From: Panulirus ornatus
Lineage: Eukaryota; Arthropoda; Malacostraca; Decapoda; Palinuridae
Assembly (NCBI RefSeq): GCF_036320965.1
Contig: NC_092255.1
Location: 14,129,634 to 14,193,633, forward strand
Direction of reading: 5' to 3'
DNA length: 64,000 bases
Below, one piece after another: positions 12,517-24,527 of the stretch; position 1 is the first letter of the stretch, and each line of letters begins with the position of its first letter. The notes beneath the pieces are model-generated. The model worked only from the letters and a program-made list of their open reading frames with translations, ran no database searches and was not told where the DNA came from. A program made the position numbers and the translations under genes.

Positions 12517-13123
12517 CTAAAACAAAAATCTATCATTAGTATCTATCTTATGTCGAATGACAAAGTCTGTGATTCTGTAATCTTAGAAAACCAGTAATTA
12601 ATACAAAATGCACCAAAAATACTGTCCTTTATCAAATGGGCCAAGACTATTTTTCTTTAAAGTGACCATATCATTGCATGCACAAAACATGCTGAAACTC
12701 TGAAACTGCAGGTCACCTTTGGTGACTGAAAGAGAGTAAAAGAGAAGAAAATTACAAATCAATCGGGGATCTGTAGATGTTTATAGACATGACTCATGAA
12801 AGAAATGTCATATGAAGAAGGAAAGATGAAAGGAGGAAGAAAAATACACAGCTGAGTTGTTCAAGGGAAGAAGGACGTACCATAAGAGCTAAAATGGGAA
12901 ACAAAACATCTGAAGACTTTTCGTGTGGATTTAGATTGTAGTCAACGTTTCATCATTTACATGACACTAAAGGTTTAACGACAGAAAAATTATTAGCCAA
13001 GACAACAAAGACATAGCACAGATCTTAAAAGATTTTCTATTTTGTATTTTCCAATGAAGTCAAAGCTCATTTTCCAAATCTAGTCCTACTGCTTGCAGAC
13101 AAGAACATTTATTAAATATTGTC
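12517..13123. other. NAT10 intron sequence, no feature seen
   Basis: AT-rich intronic DNA between the Walker B exon and the LINE-A tandem pair. No coding similarity, RNA gene or repeat is recognisable by eye. Confidence 0.6.
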
Positions 13124-13137
13124 AATATCAAACAAAA
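13124..13137 (+). repeat. Target-site duplication, left copy (14 bp)
   Basis: AATATCAAACAAAA occurs here and again at 17393-17406, immediately outside the two tandem LINE-A copies. A 14-base identical direct repeat at the outer edges is the expected mark of target-primed insertion. Confidence 0.8.
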
Positions 13138-14570
13138 GGTACATAAGGCATGTGTACAAATAGGAAGAGAGGAAAGTGATTGGTTCTCAGTGAGTCGGTT
13201 TGTGGCAGGGGTGCATGATGTCTCCATGGTTGTTTAATTTGTCTATGGATGGGGTCGTTAAGGAGGTGAATGCAAGAGTTTTGGAGAGAGGGGTAAGTAT
13301 GTTGTGGATGAGAGGGTTTGGGAAGTGAGTCAGTTGTTGTTCGCTCATGATACAGTGCTGGTGGCTGATTCAGGTGAAAGACTGCAGAAGCTGATGACTG
13401 AGTTTGGTAAAGTGTGTGAAAGAAGAAAGCTGAGAGTAAATGTGAATAAGAGCAAGGTTATTAGGTACAGTAGGGTTGAGGGACAAGTCAAGTGGGAGGT
13501 AAGTTTGAATGGAGCAAAACTGGAGGAAGTAAAGTGTTTTAGATATCTGGGAGTGGATCTGGCAGCGGATGGAACCATGGAAGCGGAAGTGAATCATAGG
13601 GTGTGGGAGGGGGCGAAAATCCTGGGAGCCTTGAAGAATGTTGGAAGTCGAGAACATTATCTCGGAAAGCAAAAATGGGTATGTTTGAAGGAATAGTGGT
13701 TCCAACAATGTTGTATGGTTGCGAGGCGTGGGCTATGGATAGAGTTGTGCGCAGGAGGGTGGATGTGCTGGAAATGAGATGTTTGAGGACAATGTGTGGT
13801 GTGAGGTGGTTTGATCGAGTAAGTAATGTAAGGGTAAGAGAGATGTGTGGAAATAAAAAGAGCGTGGTTGAGAGAGCAGAAGAGGGTGTTTTGAAATGGT
13901 TTGGGCACATGGAGAGGATAAGTGAGGAAAGATTGACCAAAAGATTATGTGTGTCGGAGGTGGAGGGAACGAGAAGAAGTGGGAGACCAAATTGGAGGTG
14001 GAAAGATGGAGTGAAAAAGATTTTGAGTGATCGGGGCCTGAACATGCAGGAGGGTGAAAGGCGGGCAAGGAATAGAGTGAATTGGATCGATGTGGTATAC
14101 CGGGGTTGACATGCTGTCAGTGGATTGAATCAGGGCATGTGAAGTGTCTGGGGTAAACAATGGAAAGTTGTGTGGGGCCTGGATGTGGAAAGGGAGCTGT
14201 GGTTTCGGGCATTATTGCATGACAGCTAGAGACTGAGTGTGAACGAATAGGGCCTTTGTTGTCTTTTCCTAGCGCTACCTCGCACACATGAGGGGGGAGG
14301 GGGATGGTATTCCATGTGTGGCGAGGTGGCGATGGAAATAAATAAAGGCAGACAGTGTGAATTGTGTGCATGGGTATATATGTATGTGTCTGTGTGTGTA
14401 TATATATATGTGTACATTGAGATGTATAGGTATGTATATTTGCGTGTGTGGACGTGTATGTATATACATGTGTATGGGGGTGGGTTGGGCCATTTCTTTC
14501 GTCTGTTTCCTTGCGCTACCTCGCAAACGCAGGAGACAGCGACAAAGCATAATAAATAAATAAATATAAA
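13138..14570 (+). mobile_element. LINE-A copy 9, RT C-terminal half and long 3' UTR
   Basis: A 5'-truncated copy beginning in reverse transcriptase (GRSCxR block) and running to the A-rich tail. The second catalytic block reads FAHDTVLVAD instead of FADD, so the enzyme would be inactive. Downstream reads YLGVDLAADG, MLYGCEAWAMDR, GHMERISEERL and GRPNWRWKDG in two overlapping frames (13304-13696, 13603-14109), with a shift around 13600-13650. The 3' UTR is the long form (14115-14570), containing two CGCTACCTCGC blocks and an AATAAATAAATA tail. Confidence 0.88.
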
Positions 14571-17392
14571 AAAGATCATGAGAGGCAAGTGTTTTGGGAG
14601 CAGCTGAATGAGTGTGTTAGTGGTTTTGATGAACGAGACCGGGTTACAGTGATGGGTGATTTGAATGCAAAGGTGAGTAATGTGGCAGTTGAGGGAATAA
14701 TTGGTATACATGGGGTGTTCAGTGTTGTAAATGGAAATGGTGAAGAGCTTGTAGATTTATGTGCTGAAAAAGGACTGATGATTGGGAATACCTGGTTTAA
14801 AAAGCGAGATATACATAAGTATACTTATGTAAGTAGGAGAGATGGCCAGAGAGCTTCATTGGATTACGTGTTAACTGACAGGCGTGCGAAAGAGAGACTT
14901 TTGGATGTTAATGTGCTGAGAGGTGCAACTGGAGGGATGTCTGATCATTATCTTGTGGAGGCTAAGGTGAAGATTTGTATGGGTTCTCAGAAAAGAAGAG
15001 TGAATGTTGGGGTGAAGAGGGTGGTGAGAGTAAGTGAGCTTGGGAAGGAGACTTGTGTGAGGAAGTACCAGGAGAGACTGAGTACAGAATGGAAAAAGGT
15101 GAGAACAATGGAAGTACGGGGAGTGGGGGAGGAATGGGATGTATTTAGGGAATCAGTGATGGATTGCGCAAAAGATGCTTGTGGCATGAGAAGAGTGGGA
15201 GGTGGGTTGATTAGAAAGGGTAGTGAGTGGTGGGATGAAGAAGTAAGAGTATTAGTGAAAGAGAAGAGAGAGGCATTTTGACGATTTTTGAAGGGAAAAA
15301 ATGAAATTGAGTGGGAGATGTATAAAAGAAAGAGACAGGAGGTCAAGAGAAAGGTGCAAGAGGTGAAAAAAAGGGCAAATGAGAGTTGGGGTGAGAGAGT
15401 ATCATTAAATTTTAGGGAGAATAAAAAGATGTTCTGGAAGGAGGTAAATAAAGTGCATAAGACAAGGGAGCAAATGGGAACTTCAGTGAAGGGCGCAAAT
15501 GGGGAGGTGATAACAAGTAGTGGTGATGTGAGAAGGAGATAGAGTGAGTATTTTGAAGGTTTGTTGAATGTGTTTGATGATAGAGTGGCAGATATAGGGT
15601 GTTTTGGTCGAGGTGGTGTGCAAAGTGAGAGGGTTAGGGAAAATGATTTGGTAAACAGAGAAGAGGTAGTAAAAGCTTTGCGGAAGATGAAAGCCGGCAA
15701 GGCAGCAGGTTTGGATGGTACTGCAGTGGAATTTATTAAAAAAGGAGGTGACTGTATTGTTGACTGGTTGGTAAGGTTATTTAATGTATGTATGACTCAT
15801 GGTGAGGTGCCTGAGGATTGGCGGAATGCGTGCATAGTGCCATTGTACAAAGGCAAAGGGAATAAGAGTGAGTGCTCAGATTACAGAGGTATAAGTTTGT
15901 TGAGTATTCCTGGTAAATTATATGGGAGGGTTTTGATTGAGAGGGTGAAGGCACGTACAGAGCATCAGATTGGGGAAGAGCAGTGTGGTTTCAGAAGTGG
16001 TAGAGGATGTGTGGATCAGGTGTTTGCTTTGAAGAATGTATGTGAGAAATACTTAGAAAAGCAAATGGATTTGTATGTAGCATTTATGGATCTGGAGAAG
16101 GCATATGATAGAGTTGATAGGGATGCTCTGTGGAAGGTATTAAGAATATATGGTGTTTGAGGCAAGTTGTTAGAAGCAGTGAAAAGTTTTTATCGAGGAT
16201 GTAAGGCATGTGTACGTGTAGGAAGAGAGGAAAGTGATTGGTTCTCAGTGAATGTAGCTTTGCGGCAGGGGTATGTGATGTCTCCATGGTTGTTTAATTT
16301 GTTTATGGATGGGGTTGTTAGGGAGGTGAATGCAAGAGTTTTGGAAAGAGGGGCAAGTATGAAGTCTGTTGGGGATGAGAGAGCTTGGGAAGTGAGTCAG
16401 TTGTTGTTCGCTGATGATACAGCGCTGGTGGCTGATTCATGTGAGAAACTGCAGAAGCTGGTGACTGAGTTTGGTAAAGTGTGTGAAAGAAGAAAGTTAA
16501 GAGTAAATGTGAATAAGAGCAAGGTTATTAGGTACAGTAGGGTTGTGGGTCAAGTCAATTGGGAGGTGAGTTTGAATGGAGAAAAACTGGAGGAAGTGAA
16601 GTGTTTTAGATATCTGGGAGTGGATCTAGCAGCGGATGGAACCATGGACGCGGAAGTGGATCATAGGGTGGGGGAGGGGGCGAAAATTCTGGGAGCCTTG
16701 AAGAATGTGTGGAAGTCGAGAACATTATCTCGGAAAGCAAAAATGGGTATGTTTGAAGGAATGGTGGTTCCAACAATGTTGTATGGTTGTGAGGCGTGGG
16801 CTATGGATAGAGTTGTGCGCAGGAGGATGGATGTGCTGAAAATGAGATGTTTGAGGACAATGTGTGGTGTGAAGTGGTTTGATCGAGTAAGTAACGTAAG
16901 GGTAAGAGAGATGTGTGGAAATAAAAAGAGCGTGGTTGAGAGAGCAAAAGAGGGTGTTTTGAAGTGGTTTGGGCACATGGAGAGAATGAGTGAGGAAAGA
17001 TTGACCAAGAGGATATATGTGTCGGAGGTGGAGGGAACGAGAAGAGGGAGACCAAATTGGATGTGGAAAGATGGAGTGAAAAAGATTTTGTGTGATCGGG
17101 GCCTGAACATGCAGGAGGGTGAAAGGAGGGCAAGGAATAGAGTGAATTGGAGCGATGTGGTATACTGGGGTTGACGTGCTGTCAGTGGACTGAATCAGGG
17201 CATGTGAAGCGTCTGGGGTAAACCATGGAAAGCTGTGTAGGTGTGTATATTTGCGTGTGTGGACGTATGTATATACATGTGTATGGGGGTGGGTTGGGCC
17301 ATTTCTTTCGTCTGTTTCCTTGCGCTACCTCGCAAACGCGGGAGACAGCGACAAAGCAAAAAAAATAAATAAATAAAAATAAAAAATAATAT
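14571..17392 (+). mobile_element. LINE-A copy 10, EN to short 3' UTR, single reading frame with three stops
   Basis: This is among the best coding copies. From 14589 to 17174 all blocks stay in one frame of about 862 codons, interrupted only by TGA at 15279-15281, TAG at 15540-15542 and TGA at 16158-16160. In order it shows GDLNAKV and SDHYLVEAK (EN active-site blocks), a basic linker, GLDGTAVEF, SNYRG replaced by SDYRGISLL, GFRSGRGC, FMDLEKAYDRVD, SPWLFNLFMDG, FADDTALVAD, YLGVDLAADG and the C-terminal WFGHMERMS/GRPNW region. The true stop is the TGA at 17172. It lacks the EN N-terminus. Its 5' end abuts the A-rich tail of copy 9. The 3' UTR is the short form. Confidence 0.92.
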
Positions 17393-17406
17393 AATATCAA
17401 ACAAAA
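17393..17406 (+). repeat. Target-site duplication, right copy (14 bp)
   Basis: Identical to 13124-13137; lies just after the A-rich tail of copy 10. Confidence 0.8.
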
Positions 17407-17469
17407 TGAAAGTAAGTACAACAGTAAGTCATGATACATTTCATCTAATAATAATGAAAGCTAATTTGA

Positions 17470-18990
17470 TGGTTAAGCCCTTAACTGCACTTTTCAGTAA
17501 GTCATCTGCTAAAGGATTGGAAGTTTGCCAGTGTAATAATTTTCAAAAATGTCCCTGCCCATTAATCAGTGCCCAACTGGCTTGAAACCCATAACTGGTT
17601 AACTTATGGAAAACATCATTCAAGAGGAGGCAGTAAACCATTCTGAGGATTACCAATTAATCATTCACAGCATGGTTTTTGATGAAATCATTCACCTCTG
17701 ACAAATATGTCTGACTTTTTTTAAAATATAATCAACATCTATGATGAAAGTATGGTGGCCAATTTCATCTATTTGGATTTCCAAAAAGCACTTAACAACA
17801 CTACACACCATAACCAAAAGCAAAAGTTATGTCACTCAGTAAAGATGGGTTTGCATTCTGGTGGTTATAAAAAATTGGTGGACTGGCTGTAAACAACAAT
17901 CAAGCTCCCAAATAGTTAGATTAAAAAGTGTTTTCCCACAGGGATCAGTTGTGGGACCAGTACCCTTTCTCATAAACATCATTGACGATGATCATGGTAT
18001 GTGTTGTAAGACATAAAAATTCATATGCAATACTAACTTGGGAAAAAAGCTGCACCAGTATCTGAATATTTACATCTCCAAACTGGCAAAGACAAACTAA
18101 GACTGGACTCATATGTACCAAATATATTCAATAATCAGTAAGTGCAAAGTTTTACATATTTACAGTAAAAACAAGTAAGCAAGGTAAAGTATAAACAGTG
18201 TTGAGGAACAAAAGAAGTAAAGATTGAGGCAAAAACTTAGGTAAAATAATTTCCAGTGGCCTACAGCCAAATAGTCAGTGTGTTGAAAGAAACAGTGTAA
18301 CAGGCCAACAAAATTCCAGGATTTGAAGACAGGATATGTGAATTTAAGTCTAGGTGATTACCTTCTCTCTAAATTTACAATTCACTACGGTTTACCCATC
18401 TCAAGAGCTGTGTTCAGTTTGCATCAGCCTCATGAAAAACAGACAATAAAATTAGAGATTAGCTTGCACATGGAAAACAGATGGACAAATTAGAGATTAA
18501 CAGCAGCAAGCTACTAAAAGGATTAAGAGGTGATATGATGCAGGTACTCAAAGGCTTTGAGAACCTCAACCTAGGGATATAAAATTAGATTTGTCTGGTT
18601 TCACTCACACTAATGGACAAAGATATGTGTATATGTTTTACTTTGAACATGGCAAAATACCCTTTCTTCAACAAGACTGCTACCATATGGAATGTTTATC
18701 AGTGAGAATAGGTAAGAGCAACACCACAGATGCATTTCAGAATAGACTTGACAGTTACTTTGCATATTACTTACACCAATGTAGTTACTCATGAACTTCA
18801 TAAGTATCCCTTCTTAAGTCATCTGTTTGCATTTTCATTCTTACAAACTTGTTTCTGGTCCTATAGTCCAGGAGTGCCTCAAAAGGACCTAAATATCTGT
18901 TGCTGTTAGCAGTTTTTGTACTTCTGTATGCAGCCAATGGTGCTAAAGGGCCTCTGAGCCTTGTCATAGTACTCTGGTGCCTTGCCAAGG
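17470..18990 (+). mobile_element. CR1/Jockey-type non-LTR retrotransposon relic
   Basis: Scattered translations give a second reverse transcriptase lineage: FIYLDFQKAL (about 17765, motif A with LDFQKA), a PTGIS/GPVPF block (about 17935-17965, decayed PQGSVLGP) and FQNRLDSYFA (18735-18765), the typical C-terminal FKNRLDKYF signature. Frames are broken every few dozen codons, so this is an old fossil. The 3' limit is uncertain. It lies in a NAT10 intron, antisense to the gene. Confidence 0.7.
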
Positions 18991-20149
18991 TTCAGCTATG
19001 GCTATAACATCACCTTATATTAAATGCAGAACCCATTCTGACTTGCTGGCACTCAGAAATTATCTAATGCAGTATAAAGGTTACTACATTCACATTCACT
19101 CTGAGACATTTAGATGGTGGGCAACAATGGACTGATCAAAACACATATCCTCCCACATCCAACTGATAAATTAAGGCAATGCTTAACATGGAACACTATG
19201 ATGAACACTAACCAGGTAAAATCTACTAGTAACAACATTCACCATCTTAATAGTCTTAAACCATCCACAAATAATCCACATAAAAATAAAACAAGGTATC
19301 AACAGTTAAAAACAGAAAATAGACATACTTAATACAAAGTGGCAACAACAGAAACCTTCAGCAAACAAACTAACATCTCTGATCAATTGTGAGTGCAAAA
19401 TGAAGTCATTAGTACTATATGAACCATTTAAGTATAGTACCTTTAAGCTTAAATATATAAATCATCACATGCCAAAAGGAAAAATCTAAAGAATATCTCT
19501 GAAGTAAGGAATGAAGAAACTGAAAGTGTGACTATTGAGGAAAATGAAATGTTTGATACTACAGTACAAGGATATTAAGTGAGGATCTAAATGTATGGAA
19601 TTCTATGGGCTCTTTGAGATGAGAGTAAAAATACCAGCTTAAAGATGAAGAACAACTGGAAGTGCCTATATCAAGGTTGCAGTAAGGTAGTTTAAGCTTA
19701 GAATACATGAATTTGAGGAAAAGATGAAGAAATCAGATTACATCACTATGGACCATGAAAAAGTGCAAGAGAGAATTAGTTATATTGTGCTTCAGATACA
19801 CACACTAAAACAGTGAGGTAGCTTGAGGCCTCTTCATAACATCCAAAAGTCTTCCACACCCACCACACAGAGACAAAACTTAAGAAACTTCCTATTAATT
19901 TCACCATGTGCCTTTTCACTGTACACCAAAGAACAAATAGAAAACAATATTTTTCAAGACCATGGGTTTTCAAAGTGGTACATTAACCATTTCTGGATAA
20001 TAATTTGCCTAAAATCATAAATGGTGCATTCCTTTTCACTACAACTTTCTCTAATCCCTGACAAAAAAATAACTAGTGTTATTCAGTGTTAACTTATTAA
20101 TGATTTACTAATCGTTTAAACATGCCAATCAAAATCCCTCTAAACATCT
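18991..20149. other. NAT10 intron sequence, no feature seen
   Basis: AT-rich intronic DNA with no convincing coding similarity or repeat. Short open frames here are unsupported. Confidence 0.55.
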
Positions 20150-20510
20150 AGCCATCTATGTCTTAATATCAATTTATTCCCTTGACCTTCATACAGTGGG
20201 ATAATTACTGCTTTTCTTCAGACTCTTGGCACTAATCCACTATTTTCATGCACTCTACAGGTCCATTCAATTGCAATATCACCCTAACTTTTCACCATCT
20301 TACCCACCATTCCATAAGAAATCTTAACTTCTCCATTCATTTGGAGTATTATTGCTCTTCTCAACTCTGTTATGTCTTCATTTCCAATATTACTTAGATC
20401 TCTTCTTAACTACGATCTACTGTCCCTCTTCCCAACACCAACCAGTTCAGTACTATATTCTCTCCACCACATACTTACTTCTTTGCCACAAATATTCTCT
20501 TAAATTTGTC
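20150..20510 (-). mobile_element. Older RTE-like RT relic
   Basis: The minus strand translates in pieces to the linker/RT start of a LINE-A relative (WWREYSTEL, then AVIIPLYEGQGNK, matching the VPLYKGKGDK block). It is much more diverged than LINE-A and carries stops. Confidence 0.6.
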
Positions 20511-20525
20511 TAGAAAATGTTCACG

Positions 20526-20529
<4 letters not shown>

Positions 20530-20571
<42 letters not shown>
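20530..20571 (+). repeat. (CA)n microsatellite
   Basis: About 21 uninterrupted CA units. Confidence 0.95.
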
Positions 20572-20573
<2 letters not shown>

Positions 20574-20741
20574 CTTTTCTGCACCCATTCACCTCCTTTC
20601 AAAGTAACTCAATCACAGTTATGTTAATTGCTCTGACCTTTTTGTGTTTAAAACTTAGACCTCAAGTTTTCCTCAATTTCCCTTTAATAAAAACTTATTC
20701 CCTAAAAAGTCAAGTTAATAAGTTATTTTCTGAAAACTTAC

Positions 20742-20863
20742 CTGAACAGTCTGACGATGTTCTCTGAATATGTTTACACGCACTACTGCTTCATTGAAGT
20801 CTACATTGGTAGACTGTATAATTTCATAATCAGTTTGCTCGTCATACTCCAAGGCATCAAATC
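20742..20863 (-). CDS. NAT10: NAT10 homologue, internal exon
   Basis: This 122-base exon completes a Gly codon split by the preceding intron and then encodes FDALEYDEQTDYEI, IQSTNV, FNEAVVRVN and IFREHRQTVQ, which follow the FVFKG end of the previous exon in known NAT10 proteins. The acceptor is TTTTTTAG before 20863 and the donor GTAAGT after 20742 on the minus strand. It enters with two bases of a codon and leaves in phase 0, matching both neighbours. No start or stop belongs here. Confidence 0.93.
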
Positions 20864-21945
20864 CTAAAAAATATATATAATCTAGATGACCTTTAAATGA
20901 TAGGCACCTATCAAATCATAACAACTATTAGTGAATAAATACTTTATCAAATTTCTCAACCCAAGTACAGTCAAAAGACATCAAATCAAGATCACCTTCC
21001 ATAACAAAACAGTAATCTGTGTACATACTAACAGCATAAAGTTTATATAAAAGATATACTGATTATATAGGCTACTGTGAAAACCTAACTATTCTAATGA
21101 TTTCAAGAGTTATGGATGAAAACAAGAAATCATCTCACAAAAACAAAATTCCAAAAAAAAAGCTAAATAAAAACGGAATAAATGTTCTACTGAAAACAAG
21201 AAGCTTATAATGGTAGTTAGAATTCCCTGAGACAGGCTAAATAAAATGGAAGCTATGCTCTCTTGCAAAAAATAAACATCTACATGTAGTTACAACTAAA
21301 TGCCAGACACAAACCTGTGATTCCATTTAGTCATAAAAACAAAATGAGCGAGAAACAGATGCAAACTTTATAATGGAAAAAAGAAGCTAAAACATAACCA
21401 GGAACCTGCAAGTATACTTTATGGAGAAATTAAATATACAAGAACTTAGAAAGAGCTGTTGCAGATTTTTATAATCCCCTGGTTCTATGATCACTAGGGA
21501 TATCAAGAGCAAGCAAGGGCTCCAGGAAAATGTTGCAAGACCCTTCTCTCTCTTTTTTAAATCTAATAAGAACTTGCTAAACACAGGATCCTAATAAAGA
21601 CTGCACAAGTTTATAAACAAAGCATGAGAAGGGATTTGGTTTTACATTCAAAATAGAATTAAGCAAGATATGAAAGAGCAAAGTACATGACTACAGCCCT
21701 TAACGCAGCTTTCGCCCCATGTCAATGTCCCCCTTGCACCCTTCTCATCAGGCCAGGTGATCATCTTTGGAATGATGAGAATAGAAGCAGATTGGCTAGA
21801 TATGATAATATTCCTTCCTACAGATACAACAACCAAGAGTAAGAACATTCTAGATCTAGTATCAGCAACCAAGAGTAAAAGCATTCTAGATCTAGTATCA
21901 GCTGGTATCAGGTATTTACTTTTAAACTCATGATTACCATATCAA
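20864..21945. other. NAT10 intron sequence, no feature seen
   Basis: AT-rich intronic DNA. A short direct repeat (CATTCTAGATCTAGTATCAG) occurs twice around 21848-21902. Nothing else is recognisable. Confidence 0.55.
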
Positions 21946-23110
21946 ATTTACATAAAGTGTTTTCTCTCCAAGATTATGACTCCATTCATTTTTACAGCAT
22001 TATAGTAGTTGAATTAAGCCCCTACTGGATGACTTCCAAGTGAAAGTGGATCTGCAACAGGGGTGTGTAATGTTGAAGCAGGAAAGGAATTTGTAACTCA
22101 TTGGCATCACATCATCAAATCTACATAAAGTAGCTTCTGTCCAAGATTATTAAACTATCCACTGTTACAATATCATTCTTCCATTAAGGCCCTGGAGGGT
22201 GAGTGGTTCCAGGTGCAGGTGAGTCTGCAGCAGGAGGTTTGTAATGTAAGAATGGCTGTTTCACTTGTTTATGGATGGGGTGGTGAGGGAAGTGACTCCA
22301 AATGTCTTGGAGAGAGGAAAAGGTCTGCTGCTTGTCAAGAGTAAGGGGCTTGGGAGTTAGAGTAGTAGATGCAAGTAAAAAACTGCAGAAATTGGTTTTT
22401 AAGTTTGGGAGAGTGTGACAGGTGAAAGCCATGAATAAATGCAAATAAAAGAAAGGTAATAGGTTTAGTAGTGGTGACATAATAGATCATCTGGGGTGTG
22501 AGTTTGAATGAAGAAAACTTGGGGGAGTGGACATGACAGTGAATGGAACCTTGGGAGGTAGTCGAGTAAAAGAAATGATGGGCATGTTTGAAATAGTACC
22601 AATATCGTTTTATGGATGCGAGCCATGGGCTCTAAATGAAAATATAAGGAAGACGATGAATGTGTTGGTAACGAAATGTCTGAGGACAAGATACATTGTG
22701 AGAAGGGTAGATAAAATAAGATATGACAGGGTACAAGAGAGGTGTGGTAATAAGAAGAGCATGGCTAAGAGAGCGGAGAAGGGAGTGCTGACATGATACT
22801 GACATATGGAAAACATGAGTGAGGATAGGTTGACAATAAGGGTAAAAACATCAAAAGTGGAGGGGACAAGGAGAATAGATAAGGGGCTGTGGTTTAGCTG
22901 CATTACACGACTCCTAATAAATGAAAATAAGCCAAAGGCCACTTCTTCATCTGTTCCTACTGCTAAGTTAGTAATGCAGGAAACAGTGATGAGAAAAATT
23001 GAAACAACAAACAACCCTTTAAAGGGGAAGTAATACCAGTCGAGGAAGAGGTGAAACAGATGTGAAGTATTTTAAAGGACCATTACATGAGTTGGATTAT
23101 AGCATTGTTG
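21946..23110 (+). mobile_element. Older RTE-like element relic with internal duplication
   Basis: Bases 22180-22900 translate in pieces to a LINE-A relative: EWFQVQVSLQQ (about 22200), SFYGCEPWAL (about 22608), RCGNKKSMAKRAEKGVL (about 22739) and MENMSEDRLTIR (about 22806). Stops and lost blocks show it is dead. About 140 bases at 21946-22085 are repeated in diverged form at 22107-22250, so the left end is duplicated. Confidence 0.65.
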
Positions 23111-23450
23111 TTGTACTGCATTTGAGGTTAGATGAGATTTGGAGTGACAGTCATGGCAAAAGGTTTTGTGAAGAGAGAGGATGTAGAGAAAGCCTTATAA
23201 ACTATGAAGTATGAAAAAGAAGCACAGGTGGATTGGACTACAATTTACTCTCTCAAGAAAGTAGGTGACAGTGTTAATGATTGGGTATTAAGCTTTTCAA
23301 AGTATTTATTATACTATGTGAAGTTCCTTAGGAATGGATGAATGCATGCATAGCACTCTTACATAACAGCAATGGGGATAAAATTGAATGTCGGAATTAG
23401 AGAAGCATACATTTGGTATACAGCTCTGGTTTTACATCATACAAGAAAGC
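23111..23450 (+). mobile_element. Older RTE-like RT N-terminal relic
   Basis: Fragments resembling the start of the RT domain (a REDVEKAL-like block near 23185, a DWTTIYSL block, a VPxEWMNACIA-like block near 23325, then GDKIECRN near 23374). These lie downstream of C-terminal blocks of the same family, so the order is scrambled, probably two insertions or a rearrangement. Confidence 0.5.
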
Positions 23451-23602
23451 TAAAGAGCAGGTGTGTGCAAATAAGGCCATCATTAATTTTTTCATTTTGC
23501 CACTTCAGTAAGACAGGTGAGGCAATTAATTATAAAAAAATCATCATTAAATGATAACAAAATGAAATAGAGCAGGCACAAATTATTTGATATAAATAAT
23601 TC

Positions 23603-23835
23603 TATCCCTGGGGATAGGGGAGAAAGAATAATTCCCACGTATTTCCTGTGTGTCGTAAAAGGCGCCTGAAACAGAGGAAGCAGGGGGCTGGAAATCCTTC
23701 CCTCCAGTTTCTACTTTTCCAAAAGAAGAAACAGAGGTGGGGCCCAAGTGAGGATTTTCCCCTCTAAGGCTCAGTCCTCTGTTCTTAACACTACCTCACT
23801 AATGCAGGAAATGGCAAATATGTATAAAAAAAACT
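23603..23835 (+). mobile_element. Short non-autonomous element (LINE-A-ended), copy 1
   Basis: The element starts with TATCCCTGGGGATAGG and GAGAAAGAATAATTCCCAC, the same 5' module that opens the near-complete LINE-A at 39635. It continues through a purine-rich middle and ends with the tail block CACTACCTCACTAATGCAGG followed by an A-rich run. It has no coding capacity. Several CpG sites have decayed to TG or CA, so it is older than the copy at 43272. Confidence 0.75.
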
Positions 23836-24097
23836 AACTTTAAAAAGGGCACTGTATGCTGAAGCTTAAAACAATAATGTCATGATGGTGTGGGCTGTGA
23901 GTGAGTACATGCTGCATGGAAACAAGGAATGAGGTGGATCCTGTAAGCCAAGCAACATGATGTACATTTCATATAAATTACCCCAAATATTGCATCTTCT
24001 ATAAAACCAGAATACTTTCTATTGCTAGTTTTCTCACAACCATTTTTATACTTTCTATCACTAGTTTTCTCACAACCATCTTTTTTATGGTACACAT

Positions 24098-24109
24098 ATC
24101 TTAACTGTT
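24098..24109 (+). repeat. Target-site duplication, left copy (12 bp)
   Basis: ATCTTAACTGTT is repeated at 25533-25544, exactly flanking the inverted/direct LINE-A insertion. The last bases overlap the GTTGCACC start of the inverted segment. Confidence 0.85.
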
Positions 24110-24527
24110 GCACCTCTCAGCACATTAACATCCAAAAGTCTCTCTTTCGCGTGCCTGTCAATTAACACGTAATCCAATAATGCTCTCTGGCCATCTCTCC
24201 TACTTACATAAGTATACTTATGTATATCTCGCTTTTTAAACCAGGTATTCCCAATCATCAGTCCTTTTTCAGCACATAAATCTACAAGCTCTTCACCATT
24301 TCCATTTACAACACTGAACACCCCATGTATACCAATTATTCCCTCAACTGCCACATTACTCACCTTTGCATTCAAATCACCCATCACTATAACCCGGTCT
24401 TGTGCATCAAAACCACTAACACACTCATTCAGCTGCTCCCAAAACACTTGCCTCTCATGATCTTTCTTCTCATGCCCAGGTGCATATGCACCAATAATCA
24501 CCCATCTCTCTCCATCAACTTTCAGTT
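24107..24527 (-). mobile_element. LINE-A copy 12a: inverted EN segment of a twin-primed insertion
   Basis: The minus strand encodes the LINE-A endonuclease from WVIIGAYAPG through GDLNAKV to the VLRGAT block, open for 170 codons together with short flanks. It joins plus-strand RT sequence at 24527/24528 with a GTT overlap. It is the 5' part of one insertion event, inverted relative to the 3' part. Confidence 0.85.

Noticed and set aside
18785..18988. Minus-strand frame with RTRNKFVRMKMQTDDLR as a host exon
   Set aside because: It lies opposite the 3' end of the CR1-like relic, and no homologous protein or splice context was recognised.
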